The notes below the pieces were generated by a model, which did not search any database, was not told the DNA's origin, and worked only from the letters and a program-made list of their open reading frames with translations. From NCBI GenBank assembly GCA_024400895.1, contig JAKSMA010000054.1, positions 1-11,742 on the forward strand: a stretch of DNA of 11,742 bases. The letters run 5' to 3'. Positions within the stretch are counted from its first letter, which is position 1. Each line of letters starts with the position of its first letter. This DNA comes from Muribaculaceae bacterium. Lineage in GTDB: Bacteria; Bacteroidota; Bacteroidia; Bacteroidales; Muribaculaceae. A program made the position numbers and the translations under genes. Positions 8,101-11,742 of the stretch are shown one piece after another.

Positions 8101-8520
8101 AACTATATGCTCTATCCAAGCGACGACTACAACACCAGCTTCAAGTTCAACCTTGTGCAGAATTCAACAGATTTGTCGTTCGACAATTTCTCGTTGATGT
8201 GGAATTTCCCAAAACAAGGATTGGGCAGCGTGAACAGTTCTACTTGGAGTGCTCAATGCACATCCACTCCTGTATCGCCCTATGCACAGATGCTCTTCCT
8301 CTATGTGCCAGGCAACGGTATGGCTGCCTATAAGCTCAGTAAGGTGGCTCTGCTCGGTGATGTTAACCGCGACGGCAAAGTGGACGTGACCGATGTCACT
8401 TGCCTCATCAATATGATTCTCGGCTCAACTCCAATGGATATTGAAGTGGCTGATATCGACGGCAATGGCAAGGTGGATGTGAGTGATACAACAGCGCTCA
8501 TCAATCTCATTCTCGCATAA
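5149..8520 (+). CDS. Secreted GHL10-family glycoside hydrolase with FN3-like modules and C-terminal dockerin, copy 2
   Basis: A 1123-residue paralogue of copy 1, about two-thirds identical by eye in the first 115 residues. The signal peptide ends around MWA-QEA (residues 20/21). The GHL10 barrel (about 25-340) keeps YDIDGIIFDDYFYP at 186-199, FSIGPAG at 252-258 and ISPQLYW with the usual Trp at 311, so it looks catalytically intact. Three FN3-like modules (about 423-516, 517-613, 614-710), a beta-propeller-like domain (about 711-1067) and a two-loop dockerin (about 1068-1123; DVNRDGKVDVTD and DIDGNGKVDVSD) follow. Its proline codons are mostly CCA/CCT, in contrast to copy 1, which may reflect stronger expression or a different history. 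The loop after FSIGPAG differs (VDNYCRASDWQY, where copies 1 and 3 have PCPSN). It has its own promoter and a strong terminator, so it is probably monocistronic. Substrate unknown; a cell-wall or host glycan is possible. Confidence 0.94.
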   Translation: MIKKLLVVALVALMALPMWAQEAQKREMRTVWIATVSNIDWPQTRGTGTTTINKQKKQLTDMLDGFVKANMNSVCLQVRPMADALYKSSYEPWSSYITGTRGQDPGWDPMAFAIEECHKRGLEFNAWVNPYRFSNSSGNDTKTSIDEAVKNSGILMQVGSRIVFNPALKASRDHLLKVCKEMIQNYDIDGIIFDDYFYPGDGTPEDSSAPDYQLYVESGTKMSIGDWRRANVNQMVKDMWDMVQATKPYVKFSIGPAGVAGNKSTSATKYGVVPVDNYCRASDWQYKQIYSDPLAWLAEGTIDYISPQLYWKTTHTTNPFGPLTDWWSYIAEHFNRHHYASHNIYFMATTNTKDDWDEILQQIRYSRQYNRQNAPGVNFYSAKYINGPTCTGFGEYLSQTLFTHKALEPAMPWHEKTDFGAPENLTYSNGTLSWKGVGKSLVRYSVYAVPLTVTLDEAQSQNFDGIKSDYLVNVTYTPSFTLDASLRSGYWYAVCVVDGWNNEFAPAFYNLATEDADQVTLISPIGGAATTWNQQFSWTAAENAKYNLQIATDENFNNVVTEQKNIETNSLTLDLGELESGQTYYWRVATMQPNRIPKWSEKASFKAPVRTPAQAVALVSPASGTSFEDDFSFKFTPVTADSYKLQVSKTADFANVDHEITKFDAAGADLKADYAVSVLGKGKFYWRVVTVRKYYSDAVSEVRDFTVTKLPIGEYEPGYVMKKDIDANSYDPVNGMRLTNLWVRSMKSEYGNMTFENDGQLNRGFAVVGDTIYVAGRESASSSAPAYLYLYSVETGERIKKLDLGSEATVGYYPCNDVMTDNAGNLLISNLTLNVGTTPLVLFSVDKNTGAVTKVASLTFSNLAEYRIDHCAVAGDVKSGSFSVFAALRYSTTVLRWKFRNGILLSQEKTTLKGFAPTTAQNSGIAPQLYAADENTIYLNGSGIYFTRYDFSTGAVTGAFANNSLLAPSSTNGNGGTVSSLAGVNYMLYPSDDYNTSFKFNLVQNSTDLSFDNFSLMWNFPKQGLGSVNSSTWSAQCTSTPVSPYAQMLFLYVPGNGMAAYKLSKVALLGDVNRDGKVDVTDVTCLINMILGSTPMDIEVADIDGNGKVDVSDTTALINLILA
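8350..8517 (+). other. Type I dockerin-like domain of copy 2
   Basis: The last 56 or so residues hold two calcium-loop-plus-helix units with Asp/Asn at the expected ligand positions. The first helix ends LINMILG and the second LINLILA. The protein ends immediately after the second helix, the usual dockerin architecture, which argues that copy 2 is complete at its C-terminus. Confidence 0.88.
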
Positions 8521-8547
8521 TTATCTGATAAAATAGATTCCTAATCA

Positions 8548-8580
8548 CATCGGAGGCAGCCTTGTTGGTTGCCTCCGATG
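8548..8580 (+). terminator. Strong terminator of copy 2
   Basis: CATCGGAGGCAGCC (8548-8561) and GGTTGCCTCCGATG (8567-8580) form a 14-bp stem with a single G-U pair and a 5-nt TTGTT loop. A short T-run (GCGTTTT) follows. It begins 28 nt after the stop codon and separates copy 2 from the promoter of copy 3. Confidence 0.85.
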
Positions 8581-8645
8581 GCGTTTTGAAGTGGTTGTGG
8601 TAGGGGAGGAAAGATGGCTTGTGTACCTTGGTGGGGTGGGACGAG

Positions 8646-8676
8646 TTGGAATATTTAAAAAAATATCATATCTTTG
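8646..8676 (+). promoter_or_regulatory. Promoter of copy 3
   Basis: TATCTTTG at 8669-8676 is a full -7 match, with a TTG -33 core at 8646-8648 and an ideal 20-nt gap. Transcription would start near 8683, about 50 nt before the ATG at 8733. It is the best-formed promoter in the window. Confidence 0.75.
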
Positions 8677-8732
8677 TATGCAATCTTAACTCTACTATTT
8701 ACTTTAGATATTAACAAACTATTTCTTTTTAT

Positions 8733-11700
8733 ATGTCAAACAGACTGATAACCTTCTTGATACTGGCGTTGTTTGCCTTGACAGGGATGTCGGCAAACTA
8801 CACCACTCCAAAGCGTGAATTCCGCTCGGCTTGGATTGCAACAGTATGGGCTCTTGACTGGCCTCGCGATGGCAACGATGTGGCCGCCAACAACACCAAC
8901 GCATCGGTGCAGAAAGCGCAGATGATAAGAATGCTCGATTCGTTGAAAAACAATAATTTCAATACCGTGTGCTTTCAAGTGCGCTCAATGTGCGACGCCA
9001 TGTATAAGTCGAGCTATGAGCCATGGTCGAGCTACCTCACAGGCACCCGCGGCAACGCTCCAAGTTACGACCCATTGCAGTTTGTGGTTGATGAATGCCA
9101 CAAGCGCGGTATGGAATGCCATGCGTGGGTGAATCCTTACCGCTTTTCTACCGGCTCCAACTGGTCGACTTCGCTCGACAAGGTGGTGACCAATGGCAGT
9201 CACACGCTCACCTACGGGTCGACTGTGATTCTTGATCCTGCTCAGCAATGGACCATCACCCGTATTACCGATGTGTGTAGGGAAATTATATCGAACTACG
9301 ATGTCGACGGCTTGGTATTTGACGACTATTTCTATCCCAATGGCATCCCATCGACCAGCAGTGCCGGTGACTACACCGAGTGGAAGCAGTCGGGCACGAA
9401 GATGAGCATTGGCGATTGGCGTCGCGACAATGTGAATCGCATGGTGAAGGCTGTCTACGACATGATTCAGACCACAAAACCCTATGTGCGTTTCGGCATT
9501 TCGCCTGCCGGTGTGGCTTGCACAAATTCTACAGTGGCGAAGAAATATGGCGTTACCCCATGCCCTTCCAACACCAGCGACTGGCAATATGATGGCATTT
9601 TCAGCGACCCGTTGGCATGGATAAGCAGTGGCACTATCGACTACATTTCGCCTCAAGTGTATTGGAACATTGGCGCTCTGGCCGATTATTCCACCATTAG
9701 CCCTTGGTGGGAAAAGGTGGCATCGCAATTCAACCGCCACGCCTACATTTCGAGCTCGATTTCCAGTCTCACTTCATCGAGCACGGCTGCGAATTATGCA
9801 GAATACGCCAACCAGGTGGAACTGAACCGCAATACAAGCGTAGATGGCAACTTCGGTAGCATATTCTATTCGTGCAAATATCTCTATACATTAAATAAGA
9901 ACTCACTGTCGAGTTACCTGAGGAATACAGTGTATTCAAAACCCGCACTTGTGCCGACTCTCTCGTGGAAAACAGGCAACAATCCAGGCGCGGTGACTAA
10001 CATCAAATATGCTTCGGGCACACTTTCATGGTCGGGATACAGTGGTGTTCGCTACTCGGTGTATGCGTTCCCGTCGTGGATGTCGACATCCGATTTCAAT
10101 AAGCAAGTGGAATATCTGCTGGATATGAGCTATGCCACTACTTTCACCATTCCTGCAGCCTATCGTGGCAGCGATTGGCAATATGCTGTGTGTGTGGTCG
10201 ACCGTGTGGGCAATGAATACGATGCGGCGTTCTCCAATGCCGAATTGCTTGGCGACGCCGATCCCGTGACACTCGTGAGTCCTGCTGATGGGGCTGAAGT
10301 GGAAGGCGATGCTGTGCAACTCGCATTTGCCCCTGTAACGGCCGACGGCTACCGACTTCAGGTGTCGGGCAATAGCAATTTCTCAAGTGTGCTGTTTGAG
10401 ACCACCACATTCACCGGTAGTGGTGCCAACCTCTCGGCATCTTGCCCTATTTCACTTTTGGGTAAGGGTACGTTCTACTGGCGTGTGCAAACCAATCGTC
10501 AAAACTACCGAAGCGCTACTTCCGACGTTCGCAGTTTTGTGGTAACCAAGGCACCTGTGGGTACATTTGAACGCGGATATGTAATCAAAAAAGACATTGA
10601 CGCAAGCACTTATGCCGATGTGAACGGTATGCGATTGACCAATCTTTGGGTCCGCTCGGTCGACGGCAATTACAATAATATGGCATTCGACAACTCTGGC
10701 TTGCTCAACCGTGGCTTTGCGGTTGCAGATGGCAATGTATATGTGGTTGGACGCTATTCCAACGCTTCTACAGCACAGACCTATCTTGATGTGTATAGCG
10801 CAGAGACAGGCGAACGCCTCAAACGTATTGAACTCGGCACCGCCGCCAGTGTCGACTATTATCCTTGCAACGATGTGATGACCGATGCCGCTGGCAATGT
10901 GATAGTGTCGAATCTCACGCTGAACATCAGCAATCAGCCGTTGCAACTCTTCAAGGTGAACACCGCTACGGGTGGCGTGACTCGCTTGGTGAGCCTGACT
11001 GCTCAAAACTCATCCACTTTGCGTGTCGACCACTGTGCAGTGTATGGCGATGTGGCTTCGGGCAACTATTATGTGTTTGCCGCTTTGAGTTCGGGCACAC
11101 AGTTGATTCGCTGGACCATCAATAATGGTACTGTGACATCGACCTCGATTGCTAATCTGTCGGGCTTCGCTCCTTCTTCGGCTTCGCACATAGGCATTGC
11201 TGCGCGTGTGGTGCCGGTGAATGAAAACATTGTGTATGTGAAGGGTAGCGCGATTTTTCCTACTCGTTACAACTTTGCCACTGGTGCTGTCGACAGCAAA
11301 ATGACCAACAGCGCATTGTTGCCTGCCGGCATGAATGCCAATGGTTTTGCTTCGTTTGCGTTGAAGAACAAAAACTATATCCTCTATCCAAATGGCGACC
11401 ACAATAGTTACTTCAACTATATTCTCGCCCAGAATGCCACAGGCGATATGCTCGACAACTATAGCCCGATGTGGATATTCCCAAAGCGAGGATTGGGTAG
11501 CGTGTATAGCCAAACTTGGGGCGCACCATGCTTGGCAGTGAAAGAGGGTAGTGGCAACTCCGCTTTGCTCTATGTGTATGTGCCCGGTAATGGTATGGCA
11601 GCTTACCGATTGAGTCCGACAGCCTTGTTTGGTGATGTGAACCGCGATGGAAGTGTGGATGTGACCGATGTCACTACGCTTATCAACATGGTGCTTGGGG

Positions 11701-11742
11701 CAACTCCGGTGGAGATGGAAGAGGCTGACCCTGACGGCAATG
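8733..11742 (+). CDS. Secreted GHL10-family glycoside hydrolase with dockerin, copy 3 (cut by right window edge)
   Basis: The frame from the ATG at 8733 stays open for 1003 codons to the window end. The signal peptide is residues 1-21 (MSNRLITFLILALFALTGMSA). The GHL10 domain (about 27-340) starts with KREFRSAW and holds YDVDGLVFDDYFYP (189-202), the family-typical FGISPAG, where copies 1 and 2 have GPAG, and ISPQVYW with Trp at 311. After the first FN3-like module (about 420-509) there is only one further module (510-604), against two in the other copies, making the protein about 98 residues shorter. The beta-propeller-like domain spans about 605-964. A dockerin starts near 966 (DVNRDGSVDVTD) and is cut in its second loop; the full protein should be about 1025 residues. 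Roughly half identical to copies 1 and 2 by eye over the N-terminus. Likely role: extracytoplasmic glycan cleavage; substrate unknown. Confidence 0.92.
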   Translation, partial: MSNRLITFLILALFALTGMSANYTTPKREFRSAWIATVWALDWPRDGNDVAANNTNASVQKAQMIRMLDSLKNNNFNTVCFQVRSMCDAMYKSSYEPWSSYLTGTRGNAPSYDPLQFVVDECHKRGMECHAWVNPYRFSTGSNWSTSLDKVVTNGSHTLTYGSTVILDPAQQWTITRITDVCREIISNYDVDGLVFDDYFYPNGIPSTSSAGDYTEWKQSGTKMSIGDWRRDNVNRMVKAVYDMIQTTKPYVRFGISPAGVACTNSTVAKKYGVTPCPSNTSDWQYDGIFSDPLAWISSGTIDYISPQVYWNIGALADYSTISPWWEKVASQFNRHAYISSSISSLTSSSTAANYAEYANQVELNRNTSVDGNFGSIFYSCKYLYTLNKNSLSSYLRNTVYSKPALVPTLSWKTGNNPGAVTNIKYASGTLSWSGYSGVRYSVYAFPSWMSTSDFNKQVEYLLDMSYATTFTIPAAYRGSDWQYAVCVVDRVGNEYDAAFSNAELLGDADPVTLVSPADGAEVEGDAVQLAFAPVTADGYRLQVSGNSNFSSVLFETTTFTGSGANLSASCPISLLGKGTFYWRVQTNRQNYRSATSDVRSFVVTKAPVGTFERGYVIKKDIDASTYADVNGMRLTNLWVRSVDGNYNNMAFDNSGLLNRGFAVADGNVYVVGRYSNASTAQTYLDVYSAETGERLKRIELGTAASVDYYPCNDVMTDAAGNVIVSNLTLNISNQPLQLFKVNTATGGVTRLVSLTAQNSSTLRVDHCAVYGDVASGNYYVFAALSSGTQLIRWTINNGTVTSTSIANLSGFAPSSASHIGIAARVVPVNENIVYVKGSAIFPTRYNFATGAVDSKMTNSALLPAGMNANGFASFALKNKNYILYPNGDHNSYFNYILAQNATGDMLDNYSPMWIFPKRGLGSVYSQTWGAPCLAVKEGSGNSALLYVYVPGNGMAAYRLSPTALFGDVNRDGSVDVTDVTTLINMVLGATPVEMEEADPDGN

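Larger units (their letters stand above)
1597..11742 (+). repeat. Tandem array of three paralogous GHL10-dockerin genes
   Basis: Three head-to-tail genes share the same domain order, and stretches of DNA are identical between copies, for example a 23-nt block at 4021-4043, 7588-7610 and 10863-10885 that encodes PCNDVMTD. Copies 1 and 2 are closest overall; copy 3 is more distant. The spacers are 186 and 212 bases. The array probably arose by successive tandem duplication and may continue beyond the right edge. Confidence 0.9.

Noticed and set aside
10251..10560. Frameshift or assembly error as the cause of the missing module in copy 3
   Set aside because: The reading frame is continuous with sensible sequence on both sides, and the loss equals a whole domain, which argues for a real evolutionary difference.
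1597..11742. A polysaccharide utilisation locus of the SusC/SusD type
   Set aside because: No TonB-dependent transporter or SusD-like gene is present in the window, so calling this a PUL is not supported.

Overview
The window looks like chromosomal DNA of a Bacteroidota species, most likely an anaerobic gut-type member of the order Bacteroidales (Prevotella- or Muribaculaceae-like). The evidence is the promoter style (TAnnTTTG -7 boxes with no evident Shine-Dalgarno sequences), an ECF sigma factor paired with a DUF6249-like membrane protein, and large secreted proteins that end in dockerin-type calcium-loop repeats. The genus cannot be fixed from the sequence alone.

Left part (1-1287, minus strand): a two-gene unit. 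A promoter at about 1280-1310 drives a 288-residue membrane protein (342-1208), followed after 24 nt by the N-terminal 105 codons of an ECF-type sigma-70 factor (317 to below 1, cut by the window edge). The 388-base divergent intergenic region (1209-1596) holds that promoter, a hairpin with no obvious gene to terminate (1397-1427) and the promoter of the first large gene.

Main part (1597-11742, plus strand): three tandem, head-to-tail paralogous genes of about 3.0-3.4 kb. All three encode a Sec signal peptide, a GHL10/DUF187-type (PF02638-like) TIM-barrel glycosidase domain, fibronectin-III-like modules, a conserved domain of about 355 residues that looks like a beta-propeller, and a C-terminal type I dockerin-like pair of loops. 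Copies 1 (1597-4962) and 2 (5149-8520) are complete. Copy 3 starts at 8733 and is cut by the right edge inside its dockerin; having no stop codon in the window, it is easily missed. Each copy has its own Bacteroidota-type promoter. Copy 2 is followed by a strong terminator and copy 1 by a weaker hairpin, so they look like separately transcribed members of an expanded family rather than one operon.

How they may work together (inference): the three secreted enzymes probably act on related glycans outside the cytoplasm. Characterised relatives of the catalytic domain include E. coli DigH (YddW), which cleaves denuded peptidoglycan strands, but the substrate here is unknown. The most notable points are a single-base Trp-to-Ser change in a family-typical active-site segment of copy 1, the absence of exactly one FN3-like module in copy 3, a patchwork of similarities among the copies that suggests gene conversion, distinct codon use in copies 1 and 2, and dockerins with no cohesin in view. 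No RNA genes, mobile elements or CRISPR arrays were seen.
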